Shown here piece after piece: positions 1-6,924 of a stretch of DNA of 40,923 bases (position 1 is its first letter; each line of letters opens with the position of its first letter). The stretch spans positions 1-40,923 of the forward strand of contig JAISOU010000095.1 of the NCBI GenBank assembly GCA_031275395.1. Reading direction: 5' to 3'. The translations under genes were made by a program, and so were the position numbers. The notes beneath the pieces are model-generated. The model saw only the letters and a list, made by a program, of their open reading frames with translations. It ran no database searches and was not told the DNA's origin. This DNA comes from Helicobacteraceae bacterium. GTDB taxonomy: Bacteria > Campylobacterota > Campylobacteria > Campylobacterales > SZUA-545.

Positions 1-165
1 ATAATTGCTCTTAACCTGTGGCGTCTCCCCTTTGTAGCTGTATTTAATGCGGCGGTTACTTTCTGGCGTATTGCCAAACTCCGCTCCTACAGCTTTGCGC
101 CAGAGGTATTTATCCTCTAAAGAGCCGCACTCTCCAAATACTGTAAAATGGAGTTTGAAATTGGA
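1..165 (-). CDS. 3' or internal fragment of an unrecognised leftward ORF, cut by the window edge
   Basis: Reading leftward, 55 sense codons run from just after an in-frame TAG (166-168) to base 1. The translation has ordinary composition, with stretches such as EDKYLWRKAVGAEFG and NRRIKYSYKGETPQ. There is no ATG, GTG or TTG start in the open part and no ribosome binding site, so this is either the inside of a broken gene or a chance frame. I do not recognise the family. Confidence 0.25.
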
Positions 166-495
166 CTAATAGAAGAGGATAGAGAAATTAAAGAAAGCTA
201 GTGTTGGAGCGGTTTGGTTGGCTATTTGAAGCGTCCAATATACTGTCCCATCAATTTACAACTCGCTGGCGCTATCTGAACATAACTTAACAAACGCCCT
301 AAATTATCCTTACAGAAATGCCAACGAACCCGCATATTGAACGGCTTAGAACGCTGTTTGATTAAATCGTTTGAAAAGTCAAAAACAGCGCTAAAACGCA
401 CGAAAAACGCAATTTGAACGCCGCTGAAAAGTGATCCAAAAGCGCCAAAAAAGTGAAAAAATGTCCCGCAATCGGCGAAAATGATCACCAATCCG
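166..495. other. stretch left of the repressor gene with no gene I can support
   Basis: About 330 bases lie between the edge fragment and the 3' end of the repressor gene. A leftward open frame exists at 222-491, but its translation is rich in Phe and Cys, it has no convincing start signal, and it looks like chance. The stretch is more AT-rich than its surroundings. The left end of the Mu-like element should lie here or further left. Without a right end or target duplication to compare, I cannot place it. Confidence 0.4.
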
Positions 496-1185
496 CTATT
501 CGACGCGGCTCAATTTTTCTTTTAGCAGAACCCTACCTATTATGCGCAGGTTATCAAGATCGTCGCCCTCAATGTCAATCGGCTTAAAATCCTTATTATC
601 GCTAATCAATCGGACTGCGCCGCTCTTGGGGTTGCGCTGAACGCGCTTAACAAGCAAATCGCCCCAATACTCGGCAACGTAAATCCCTCCGTCTTTAAAC
701 CTATGCTCGTATTGCATTGGATTAAGGTATATTTTTTCGCCTGGCGTAAGCGTCGGAAGCATAGAAGCCCCCTCGACCTCGATGGTTTGCATGTGATCTT
801 CGATGTCGACGTTTAAACTCGCGAGGACTTTGCGGCTTATACAAACTATCGCGGGCAGGGCTTCGCTGAAGTTTGTAATACCGCTCCCCGCGGCTGCCTT
901 AACTTCGTCAAAATCCAGAACGTTAACGAGATCGTTATCTCGGTTGCGCGGCGGTTTAACGTTTGGCGCGTCGGCGTTGCTTACGTACATTGAGCCTTCG
1001 CCAAACAAAAGCCAATTGTGCGAAATGTTGAGCTTTTTCTCCAAAATAAGCGCGATCTGCGGCGATACTTTGACCTTGCCAATCTCAATATCCCTAATTT
1101 GACCGCGATTTTTGCCTATCAACTCTCCAAACTCCGCTTGCGTTAAACCCGCGCTAAGTCTAGCTTGCTTAAACCTTTCAACCAT
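496..1185 (-). CDS. CI/LexA-like phage repressor (HTH + S24 peptidase), element immunity regulator
   Basis: This 229-residue transcriptional repressor should hold the Mu-like element silent and be inactivated by RecA-stimulated self-cleavage. Residues 4-60 form an XRE-type helix-turn-helix (GLTQAEFGELIGKNRGQIRDIE). Residues about 90-225 are an S24/LexA-type peptidase domain, with a candidate cleavage bond Ala99-Gly100, the nucleophile Ser141 in VEGASMLPT and the general base Lys180 in DLLVKRVQ. All catalytic parts are present, so it is probably functional. The start ATG (1185) has an AAAAGG ribosome binding site. It is transcribed away from the early genes, the classic c / ner-A-B layout of Mu-like phages. 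The 8-bp inverted repeat at 1234-1257 just upstream is its likely operator. The family call is firm; the operator assignment is inference. Confidence 0.9.
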   Translation of the reverse strand: MVERFKQARLSAGLTQAEFGELIGKNRGQIRDIEIGKVKVSPQIALILEKKLNISHNWLLFGEGSMYVSNADAPNVKPPRNRDNDLVNVLDFDEVKAAAGSGITNFSEALPAIVCISRKVLASLNVDIEDHMQTIEVEGASMLPTLTPGEKIYLNPMQYEHRFKDGGIYVAEYWGDLLVKRVQRNPKSGAVRLISDNKDFKPIDIEGDDLDNLRIIGRVLLKEKLSRVE

Positions 1186-1222
1186 TTTTTCAACCTTTTG
1201 GTGATTTTTTTCGCCAAAACCC

Positions 1223-1251
1223 TTGCTTTTTGAGTTGAAATACTCTATAAT
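1223..1251 (+). promoter_or_regulatory. candidate early promoter of the Mu-like element
   Basis: A TTGCTT (1223-1228) and a perfect TATAAT (1246-1251) are separated by 17 bases. The promoter faces right, towards the early genes and transposase. The -10 lies inside the 1234-1257 inverted repeat, so a bound repressor would occlude it. Confidence 0.6.
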
Positions 1252-1257
1252 TTCAAC
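1234..1257. promoter_or_regulatory. inverted-repeat operator for the S24 repressor
   Basis: GTTGAAAT (1234-1241) and ATTTCAAC (1250-1257) form a perfect 8-bp inverted repeat around an 8-base spacer. The size and place, between the divergent repressor and early genes and over the -10 box, are what a CI-type dimer site would have. Half-site-like TTTCAACC also occurs at 1175-1183 and 1188-1195, around the repressor start codon, which hints at autoregulation. Confidence 0.6.
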
Positions 1258-1431
1258 ATCACTCTAAGTAAATATACCACAAGCGATCTTGTTATTTGAC
1301 AACCCCTACCCCAGCACAGGACGAGGCGAATGCCCGACTGGGGCTTAAAAACGCTGAAACGCCTAAACCCTAAGTAGATGGGAGGGCGGGGAAGCCATTA
1401 GCGGCGCGGTCAAGCGGGCGTCGCTGATTTT

Positions 1432-1456
1432 TTGATCGCGTTTAATCCGCGATCAA
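1432..1456. repeat. perfect 9-bp inverted repeat in the element control region
   Basis: TTGATCGCG (1432-1440) and CGCGATCAA (1448-1456) flank a 7-base loop. No T-run follows on either strand, so a protein-binding site or RNA hairpin is more likely than an intrinsic terminator. Confidence 0.55.
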
Positions 1457-1511
1457 CGCTAGGCAGATCGCCTACGCGAAGCCGTCTCGATCTATATTGG
1501 TTGCCTTTGCA

Positions 1512-1583
1512 AACTCCTTTATTGTGATTGATCGGGACGGCTCCGCGCGGGCGACCGCTATACCTTATATCACAATATAGGAG
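1512..1583. promoter_or_regulatory. pair of inverted CTCCT-N-TATTGTGAT boxes
   Basis: AACTCCTTTATTGTGATT (1512-1529, + strand) is mirrored by ATCACAATATAGGAG (1569-1583). A third copy, AACTCCTGTATTGTGATT, lies at 2787-2804. In the second and third copies the CTCCT end is the ribosome binding site (AGGAG on the other strand) of an adjoining gene. The boxes could be a regulator site abutting start signals, or a small mobile repeat. Confidence 0.4.
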
Positions 1584-1588
1584 ACCCC

Positions 1589-1918
1589 ATGCAAAACAAA
1601 CTCGGCGAAATCAACCGCATAGCGCAAATCGCGGCGGAAAGGTTGTCGCAACTTGCTAAATGGACGCCGCTAGAGATACAAGAGTCGGCAAAAGTCCTGG
1701 AAACTATTACTTACTCGCTTAGCGCCGCGCAGGGTAAGGAAATGGACGAAACCGCTTGCCTGCACATAAATTTTGATCGCCTGACAAGCGCGATAATCGG
1801 AGCCGTCGACGTAATCGCCAAAGCGACGCGCGATATCTCTTTGGCGAGAATGGAGCTTAAGAGCGCGGCAAATCCGCTATACGCCGCCGTCGCGACGGTG
1901 GACGGCAAAAAGGATTAG
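1589..1918 (+). CDS. small early-region protein of the Mu-like element, function unknown
   Basis: A 109-residue protein begins with ATG behind a strong AGGAG (ATAGGAGACCCC). It is mostly predicted helix and Ala-rich, with no signal peptide, membrane segment or Cys cluster. I do not recognise a family. It is the first rightward gene after the operator region, a place usually held by small regulators or recombination accessories in Mu-like phages. Downstream of its stop, the frame beginning at 1918 stays open to a TAG at 1996-1998 with natural-looking composition (TDIYAALDALNQMCS) but lacks a start. A small gene may be broken there. Confidence 0.6.
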   Translation: MQNKLGEINRIAQIAAERLSQLAKWTPLEIQESAKVLETITYSLSAAQGKEMDETACLHINFDRLTSAIIGAVDVIAKATRDISLARMELKSAANPLYAAVATVDGKKD

Positions 1919-2020
1919 AAACGGGCGTTAAAACCGACATATACGCCGCGCTTGACGCGCTTAACCAGATGTGCTCGATCGCGGAATTAACGGCGTAGCC
2001 GTAACAAAAAAGGAGATCAA

Positions 2021-2485
2021 ATGCAAATTGAAATCAAAGCTAAGGTAATCGACCCTAACGAAGCGATATATCCGCAACTTAAACTGCAGGGCGCGGATTA
2101 CAAATTGAGCGAAGGCGCTGGCGAGCTTATCGCCGAATACAACGGCAAGCGGATCGGCATATCCTACCACGACTTGCTAAACGCCGCAGTTGCCGCGATC
2201 GGCAAAGGCGATCAAAACGGCGGGTGGCAAATCGACTCCACGCCTTGCGACTGCGAAAAGGGTGAAAGCGAAAAAAGGTTTAGCGACCTTATGCACGACC
2301 TTGACAATAAGCTAGAAGGGTTGGTTACAGGTCAAAAACTCATACTTGACGCTTTAGGCGAAGAGCAAAATCGGCGGGCAAAAACTCTGCAAACCCTTGT
2401 CGAAAGCAGTAAAAAATACATCGCGTCTCTTAAGGTTATAAGGCGAGACGGGCGCGCCGTAGAGATAGCCTCCTCAGAAGACTAA
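2021..2485 (+). CDS. hypothetical early-region protein of the Mu-like element
   Basis: A 154-residue soluble protein starts with ATG behind AAGGAG at good spacing. The N-terminal half (about 1-75) reads as a small alpha/beta domain. It is followed by a Cys pair (TPCDCEKG, about 75-82), then a helical, coiled-coil-like C-terminal part (about 85-145, LMHDLDNKLEGLVTGQKLIL). I do not recognise the family. Its place among early genes suggests an accessory or host-takeover role, but nothing in the sequence shows which. Confidence 0.6.
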   Translation: MQIEIKAKVIDPNEAIYPQLKLQGADYKLSEGAGELIAEYNGKRIGISYHDLLNAAVAAIGKGDQNGGWQIDSTPCDCEKGESEKRFSDLMHDLDNKLEGLVTGQKLILDALGEEQNRRAKTLQTLVESSKKYIASLKVIRRDGRAVEIASSED

Positions 2486-2500
2486 GACTACGGGTCGGGA

Positions 2501-2782
2501 CTAATCTCGCCCCTCCTTAACGAGAAAGTCAATCCATTTGTCGACGGTCGTTTTAATTTTTTGCACCTCGCCCTCAAATTTGGACTTAAGCTCGGGTGCA
2601 ACTCAAAAACCAGCTCCTGCAGAACGCGCACGTTTTCGTTGGTCTGAAGAACTAGGTTCGTAAGCGCGAGAGTGCGCTTGTTAACCTGCGACCAAAGCCA
2701 ATCTGTCGCTTCGTCGAGCGGATTTGAAAACGGGTAAGAGATTGGGAATCTCCACAAACCGCAAATCGTCTCTTTGGCTCAT
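2501..2782 (-). pseudogene. frameshifted small leftward gene, function unknown
   Basis: An ATG at 2782 has a textbook AGGAG six bases upstream. The first frame gives MSQRDDLRFVEIPNLLPVF and then degenerates. The next frame supplies a natural helical stretch (DEATDWLWSQVNKRTLALTN). The third frame supplies a natural end (FEGEVQKIKTTVDKWIDFLV) closing at TAG 2501-2503. One base too many in a short A-run near 2727 and one too few in a C-run near 2598 would restore a protein of about 93 residues. The net change is zero. The gene runs against its neighbours. The family is unknown; the claim of double frameshift rests on my reading of composition. Confidence 0.5.
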
Positions 2783-2786
2783 TCGT

Positions 2787-2804
2787 AACTCCTGTATTGT
2801 GATT
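2787..2804. promoter_or_regulatory. third CTCCT-N-TATTGTGAT box
   Basis: AACTCCTGTATTGTGATT matches the copy at 1512-1529 in 17 of 18 positions. Its CTCCT is the ribosome binding site, on the minus strand, of the broken gene starting at 2782. Confidence 0.4.
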
Positions 2805-2898
2805 TGCGAATGATACCTAATTGCGCTTAGCTAGATCGCCCCTAATATGGGCGATCAATAGTAAGCGAAACATACCGCCAAAACAAAGGAAATAAAAA

Positions 2899-3141
2899 AT
2901 GGCAAAAAAATATAAAAGCTGGCGCGAAATGGGCAAAACGCCCGTTAACACGGGCGCGCTCGAAAGCAAGATGTACCGTAACGAGACAACGCGGAATATC
3001 GCGCTGTTTTACGGCACGTCCGCAAATTTTGCCCGCGCCCACGATCTGCATCCTTGCGTAATCGCGGAGGTCGTGCGGCGTAGGTGCAGCGGCTTATACC
3101 CCCCAATCCAAAGCGCGCAAAGCCCTGAAAATCCTTATTAA
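2899..3141 (+). CDS. small HTH-like early protein, C-terminus probably frameshifted
   Basis: An ATG with AAAGGAAAT upstream opens an 80-residue frame. Residues about 32-62 (IALFYGTSANFARAHDLHPC and the helix after it) look like a helix-turn-helix, as expected of a Ner-like or similar small regulator next to a MuA gene. The last residues (after LYPP) are unnatural. Removing one C from the C6 run near 3099-3104 gives a much better end (SKARKALKILIKEGLLADPP) that closes with TGA at 3179-3181, just before the next gene's AAGGAGG. I read this as a one-base homopolymer frameshift in a gene that was about 93 residues long. The HTH call is tentative. Confidence 0.55.
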   Translation: MAKKYKSWREMGKTPVNTGALESKMYRNETTRNIALFYGTSANFARAHDLHPCVIAEVVRRRCSGLYPPIQSAQSPENPY

Positions 3142-3194
3142 AGAGGGATTATTAGCCGATCCGCCTGCGATCGCAATCTGACAAGGAGGGCGGC

Positions 3195-5453
3195 GTGAGC
3201 GTAAATCAAGCGGCGATCGCCGCTCATATAAGGGCGTGGTTGCCAACGGCAATTGCGGCGATCATATTAGGCGTTAGCGATAGCGCAATACGCAAAGGCA
3301 TTATTAGACGATCCAATCGCTACGCGTGGCGGGAAGCCAACGGCGGGCTTCGCGGCGGTAAAAGCGGGAAAACGTACGAAATTTTAACCGAACTTCCGCC
3401 TGACTGCTACGACGAGCTTTGCGTCCAATACGGGCGCGAATTTGAAATCGAAACGACGGAGGAAACCAATGAAGGAAATAAGCGCGGACGAAGCGTCCTC
3501 GGCGAAAGTCGGCAGGATCATCGATCGCCAACGGGAAATAATAGGGTTGAAATACGCCCGCTACGCGGAGGAATGGGCGAAAAAGAAGGGCTGGGATCCC
3601 AAAGACTTAACGGAACCGCAACTAAACGAATTACTACGCTCCTTTGCGCTCAGAGAAAACAGATCGATCAACGCTCAAGTACTGACGCTGAGCGTCCGGT
3701 CGGGTATCTGCAAAGCCATCCTAGAGCGCGCGGGCGAAACCAAAACGAAGCCGAAGGAATAATAGATGACGCAGATGGAGTGGTCAAAAATACAAGCGGC
3801 GCTGAAATTGCAATCCAATCCGTTTTAACGCAAACCCTGTCGGCGCTACCGCCGCTTGAGCTAAGAGACGGCAAACCGACGGAAAACGACAAAGCCGCAT
3901 TGGTCGAAAGCTACGAAACGCTAAAGCGCGAGGGTAGGACGCTTAAAACCATACTCGGCATGTTTGCCTATCGCTACGGCTTAACGATACGCAAATCGAC
4001 GCTATACGATTGGCGGACGCGCTTTGCGGACGGCGGGCTTAAAACCTTAGTCGATCGCAGAGGCGGAAACCGCAAAAACATAGACGACGAGTGCCTCGCC
4101 GCCGCCCTAAAAAATAGCGCGGGGGCGCATTACACAACCGCGCTTAAAGAGTACAAGCTCGCGCTCCGCGTTAAATATGAGGACAACCCAAAAGCGCTTA
4201 CCGCTATCGCGCCTATTACGCAAAGCGGCTTTAACCGCGCCGCCAAACGCCTAATCAAAGAGGGCGGGGTCGTCTCGCTCTTACTTAGAGGCGGCAAGGA
4301 TAGAGCGGTGCGCGAGCTTAGCCCCTCCGTTCCCCGCGAAAAGGTAGCGCGAGGCTACGAGTATCAGATGGACGCGACTAAGCTGGATTACGCCGTTGTT
4401 AAGACGATCAGGGTATGGGACGATACGCTTAACAGACTGACCGAAACTACAAAGGTTACAAGGGCGACGATGATCGTAATAGTCGATCACTACTCCTCCC
4501 GCTTTGTCGCGGGCTTATACGATAGCCCTAACTCATACGCCAACGTCCGTCTCCTTAAAAAAGCGATCCTGACTATGGGAGCGCCGAGAATACTGCGGAT
4601 GGACAACGGCTCGGATTACAAATCCAAACACTTCCAAGACGCCGTTCGCGAGTTGGGCATTATAGCGCAGTTTGGACGCAAGTATCGCGGCGACGATAAA
4701 GGGACGGTCGAGCGGATCAACAAGACCATACAGGATTACGCTGAGGATCGACCGGGCTACTTAGGGCATAACCTAACGCAACGCGAGCTACGCGAAAAGA
4801 TGGCGTGCTACAAGTCCGAAAGGTTAAGCGGCGCGGCGACCAACATTAAAAACCTGATGACGTGGGAGCAGTTTGACGCGCAGATCGACATTATAACGGA
4901 CGAGATTTGCGCCAATAACGGCTATATCGCGGCGTGGGAGCAGGCGCCGGGTGAAATCAAGATTATTCCGGAGGAGGATATTAACCGCGCGCTTGGCAAA
5001 CGCTACGAGCGCAGGTTTGGCAAGCAGGGCGTAACCGTAGACAAACTCTACTATCAAAGCCTCGACGCAAGACTGGCGGCTTACAGGGGTCAAATGGTCG
5101 AAGTCGTCGAAGATATAGACGACGTTAGAAGAGTCTGGTTATACGACCTCAAAACCAAAGAGCATATCGGGACGGCTACTAACGCCAAGCTCTTAGGATA
5201 TACCAAAGAGGAAAAGCGAGCGATCGAGCGCGCAATCGATAAAGCCGCGAAAGCCAAAATCAGAGGCGTGGAGCGGCTAGGCGAGCAGATCGACGGCTTA
5301 AAGCCTTACGTCAAACAAGCCAACGCCCTGCTCGAACAGCGCAAGCGCGAGGCTACGATGAAAAAAGAGCAAGAAGCGCCAATCGAGGCGGCGAACGCCT
5401 CGATCGACAGGCTTACCGAGCGAATGCTTAAACTTGAGCGCAAAATAGGCTGA
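3195..5453 (+). CDS. MuA-type DD(35)E transposase
   Basis: A 752-residue frame from GTG (AAGGAGG upstream) encodes the DNA-cutting and strand-transfer enzyme of the element. Residues about 12-80 are a Mu-type DNA-binding domain (GLRGGKSGKTYEI, ELPPD). Residues about 225-300 are a second helical DNA-binding region. The integrase core has Asp393 (YQMDATK), Asp470 (RMDNGSDY) and Glu506 (GTVERINKT), an exact 35-residue spacing. Residues about 590-690 match the Mu transposase C-terminal barrel, followed by a coiled-coil tail. Two oddities: residues about 92-195 are Arg/Ser/Gly-rich and look like the shadow of another gene in the +1 frame (3469-3762). Also, dropping one G near 5448-5450 would extend the coiled coil with AEHEAELINEVITLVKAP. 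So the frame may be fused or damaged. The family call is certain; activity is not. Confidence 0.88.
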   Translation: MSVNQAAIAAHIRAWLPTAIAAIILGVSDSAIRKGIIRRSNRYAWREANGGLRGGKSGKTYEILTELPPDCYDELCVQYGREFEIETTEETNEGNKRGRSVLGESRQDHRSPTGNNRVEIRPLRGGMGEKEGLGSQRLNGTATKRITTLLCAQRKQIDQRSSTDAERPVGYLQSHPRARGRNQNEAEGIIDDADGVVKNTSGAEIAIQSVLTQTLSALPPLELRDGKPTENDKAALVESYETLKREGRTLKTILGMFAYRYGLTIRKSTLYDWRTRFADGGLKTLVDRRGGNRKNIDDECLAAALKNSAGAHYTTALKEYKLALRVKYEDNPKALTAIAPITQSGFNRAAKRLIKEGGVVSLLLRGGKDRAVRELSPSVPREKVARGYEYQMDATKLDYAVVKTIRVWDDTLNRLTETTKVTRATMIVIVDHYSSRFVAGLYDSPNSYANVRLLKKAILTMGAPRILRMDNGSDYKSKHFQDAVRELGIIAQFGRKYRGDDKGTVERINKTIQDYAEDRPGYLGHNLTQRELREKMACYKSERLSGAATNIKNLMTWEQFDAQIDIITDEICANNGYIAAWEQAPGEIKIIPEEDINRALGKRYERRFGKQGVTVDKLYYQSLDARLAAYRGQMVEVVEDIDDVRRVWLYDLKTKEHIGTATNAKLLGYTKEEKRAIERAIDKAAKAKIRGVERLGEQIDGLKPYVKQANALLEQRKREATMKKEQEAPIEAANASIDRLTERMLKLERKIG
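3469..3762 (+). CDS. 97-residue ORF nested in the transposase reading frame, function unknown
   Basis: An ATG at 3469 sits six bases after GGAGG, lying in the +1 frame of the transposase. The product is an ordinary soluble, charged, helical protein (IIDRQREIIGLKYARYAEEW, DLTEPQLNELLRSF). The overlapping part of the transposase frame looks like a shadow instead. It ends in tandem TAA TAG, followed directly by ATG 3766 with its own GAAGGA. I suspect the original order was three genes (DNA-binding protein, this gene, catalytic transposase) with ATGA-style overlaps, now read through because of small indels. A true dual-coding overlap is the alternative. I do not recognise the family. Confidence 0.6.
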   Translation: MKEISADEASSAKVGRIIDRQREIIGLKYARYAEEWAKKKGWDPKDLTEPQLNELLRSFALRENRSINAQVLTLSVRSGICKAILERAGETKTKPKE

Positions 5454-5545
5454 GCATGAAGCGGAGCTGATAAACGAAGTTATAACGCTAGTTAAAGCGC
5501 CTTAGACGCGGCTTTGATTGGCGTTTTAACGGAGTTCAAAGGCGT

Positions 5546-5576
5546 AAAAAAAGGCTGACGGGAAATCCCGCCAACC
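5546..5576 (-). terminator. hairpin with leftward T7 between transposase and MuB-like genes
   Basis: An imperfect palindrome (5553-5576, centred on CGGGAAATCCCG) is followed, on the minus strand, by seven T residues (5552-5546). That is the form of an intrinsic terminator for leftward transcription, yet no leftward gene is seen immediately to the right. Confidence 0.35.
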
Positions 5577-5603
5577 CAAATACTTAAAAAAAGGAACTCA
5601 ACA

Positions 5604-6479
5604 ATGAATGATAGCACAACCCCAACCTTAAAACAAGAGGTCGAGCGTTGGATCGAGTTAAATAAAGCCGATGGCGTATCGCAGGCAAGCATAGCTAGAG
5701 CTACGGGATACGCCGCTGGAGTAATCTCGCAGGTCGTAGCCGCTAAATACGCGGGCGACGCGGCGAGCGTCGAACGCAAAATCAGGCAATACATAGCCAA
5801 CTACGGCGCAAAAGCCAAAACGCCCGAAATATGGATCGACACCAAGCAAACGAGAGCCGCCGCGGTAGCGGTTACCAACGCAATCGCCGAAAACCGCATG
5901 TGCGCCCTGTTTGGCGATAGCGGCGCGGGCAAGACCAGCTTTATCAGGCGCTATCTTGCGGATCGCCCCAATAACGTATATCTTGAAATCGTGCGCGGGC
6001 AGGGCACAAGGGACGTGCTTAGAGAGATTTGCGCGGGATTAAAGATACAACCTAAGCGATCCAACTACCAGACCTTTTGCGAGATATGCGCCCATATCGG
6101 CGATCGCGTGATTGTGATTGACCAAGCGGAGTTTTTGCGCTCGGACACAATGGAGATGATACGCGGCATTAACGATCGCTCGGGCGCGGCGGTTATATTG
6201 ATAGGCATACATAGCTTACTTAACGTGTTGAGCGAACACGAGCATTTTCGCCGCAGAATCAAATGGAAGTGGCAGTTTCAGCCGCTTAACGACGACGAGA
6301 TCGGCGCGTTGTGCGAGGCTTACGGCGTAAGCCGATCCTTTGCTCAAACCATCGCAAAGTTAGCGCAACGCAACTTTAGATCGACTACCTATCTGTTGGA
6401 AAACGCCGTAAAAATCGCAAACGGCGAACCAATCACGGAAGATCTGCTAATCGACGCTAAACAGATGCTGTTTATTTAG
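5604..6479 (+). CDS. MuB-type transposition ATPase / target-selection protein
   Basis: This 291-residue AAA+ ATPase should bind DNA, choose target sites and stimulate the MuA-like transposase. Residues about 8-65 form a helix-turn-helix (GVSQASIARATGYAAGVISQ), as in MuB. The Walker A motif is GDSGAGKT (104-111) and Walker B is VIVIDQAE (169-176). The C-terminal region (LNDDEIGALCEAYG, then LAQRNFRSTTYLLENA) fits the MuB / AAA_22 family. It starts with ATG behind AAAAAGGAAC, lies 150 bases after the transposase and appears intact. Gene order A then B is as in Mu. Confidence 0.88.
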   Translation: MNDSTTPTLKQEVERWIELNKADGVSQASIARATGYAAGVISQVVAAKYAGDAASVERKIRQYIANYGAKAKTPEIWIDTKQTRAAAVAVTNAIAENRMCALFGDSGAGKTSFIRRYLADRPNNVYLEIVRGQGTRDVLREICAGLKIQPKRSNYQTFCEICAHIGDRVIVIDQAEFLRSDTMEMIRGINDRSGAAVILIGIHSLLNVLSEHEHFRRRIKWKWQFQPLNDDEIGALCEAYGVSRSFAQTIAKLAQRNFRSTTYLLENAVKIANGEPITEDLLIDAKQMLFI

Positions 6480-6488
6480 GGGCGCGGG

Positions 6489-6923
6489 ATGTTTGAGTTT
6501 TTTACGGCGCAGGCGCTAAGCGCCCGCGATTTTGACAACGCGGAGACGCAGTGGGCTTACGAGGGCTTGCTTGCAAAACAAGCTATAACGACAATCTACG
6601 CCAAAAGCGGCACGGGTAAGAGCTATCTTGCTCTAGCCATAACGGGCGCAATCGCCGCCAATATGCGTATGGCGGGCTATGTCGACTATGAAAACCGAGT
6701 CGGCGAATTGGAGCGTCGCGGCGTTAATAGGCTGATTGCCGCCAACCCGCAGTTTTTTTACCTCCATAAAACCAAAATGCGAACGGGTCGGCACGACCTC
6801 TTAAGCGAGATGGCAAAACTCGCCAAAAGCGGCTATTACAGAGACGCGCTAATCGTGCTTGACGGCGCGAAACACTTTGTACGCGACGTACAAAACGATC
6901 GGCAGGCGCGCGAAATGATCTGA
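6489..6923 (+). CDS. truncated RepA/RecA-like ATPase, 3' end lost at a junction
   Basis: A 144-residue frame starts nine bases after the MuB-like gene. The Walker A motif is AKSGTGKS (about 38-45), and a Walker B-like strand is ALIVLDGAKHF (about 119-129). This matches AAA_25 / RepA-type phage ATPases, which normally run on for another 100 or more residues (including a histidine-containing sensor strand) after this point. Here the frame stops about seven codons after the helix RQAREM. That is where the sequence turns into the antisense end of another transposase. I infer a truncated and probably non-functional protein. Confidence 0.7.
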   Translation: MFEFFTAQALSARDFDNAETQWAYEGLLAKQAITTIYAKSGTGKSYLALAITGAIAANMRMAGYVDYENRVGELERRGVNRLIAANPQFFYLHKTKMRTGRHDLLSEMAKLAKSGYYRDALIVLDGAKHFVRDVQNDRQAREMI

Positions 6924-6924
6924 T

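Larger units (their letters stand above)
1258..1588. other. long early leader between operator and first small gene, with inverted repeats
   Basis: No convincing gene is present. A 25-codon frame from TTG 1296 to TAA 1371 has natural-looking composition, but the TTG is part of a TTGACA and has no ribosome binding site. The region contains a nested inverted repeat (CCCCAG 1309-1314 / CTGGGG 1338-1343, with GGC/GCC inside), a perfect 9-bp hairpin (1432-1456) and two copies of a TATTGTGAT box. In phage Mu the equivalent stretch holds operators and the internal activating sequence; a similar role here is inference. Confidence 0.4.

Noticed and set aside
222-491. Leftward 89-residue frame beside the repressor
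   Set aside because: Phe/Cys-rich translation, no ribosome binding site, overlaps no recognisable family; probably chance.
803-1102. Rightward frame antisense to the repressor
   Set aside because: Ser/Leu/Arg-rich shadow of a firmly identified gene.
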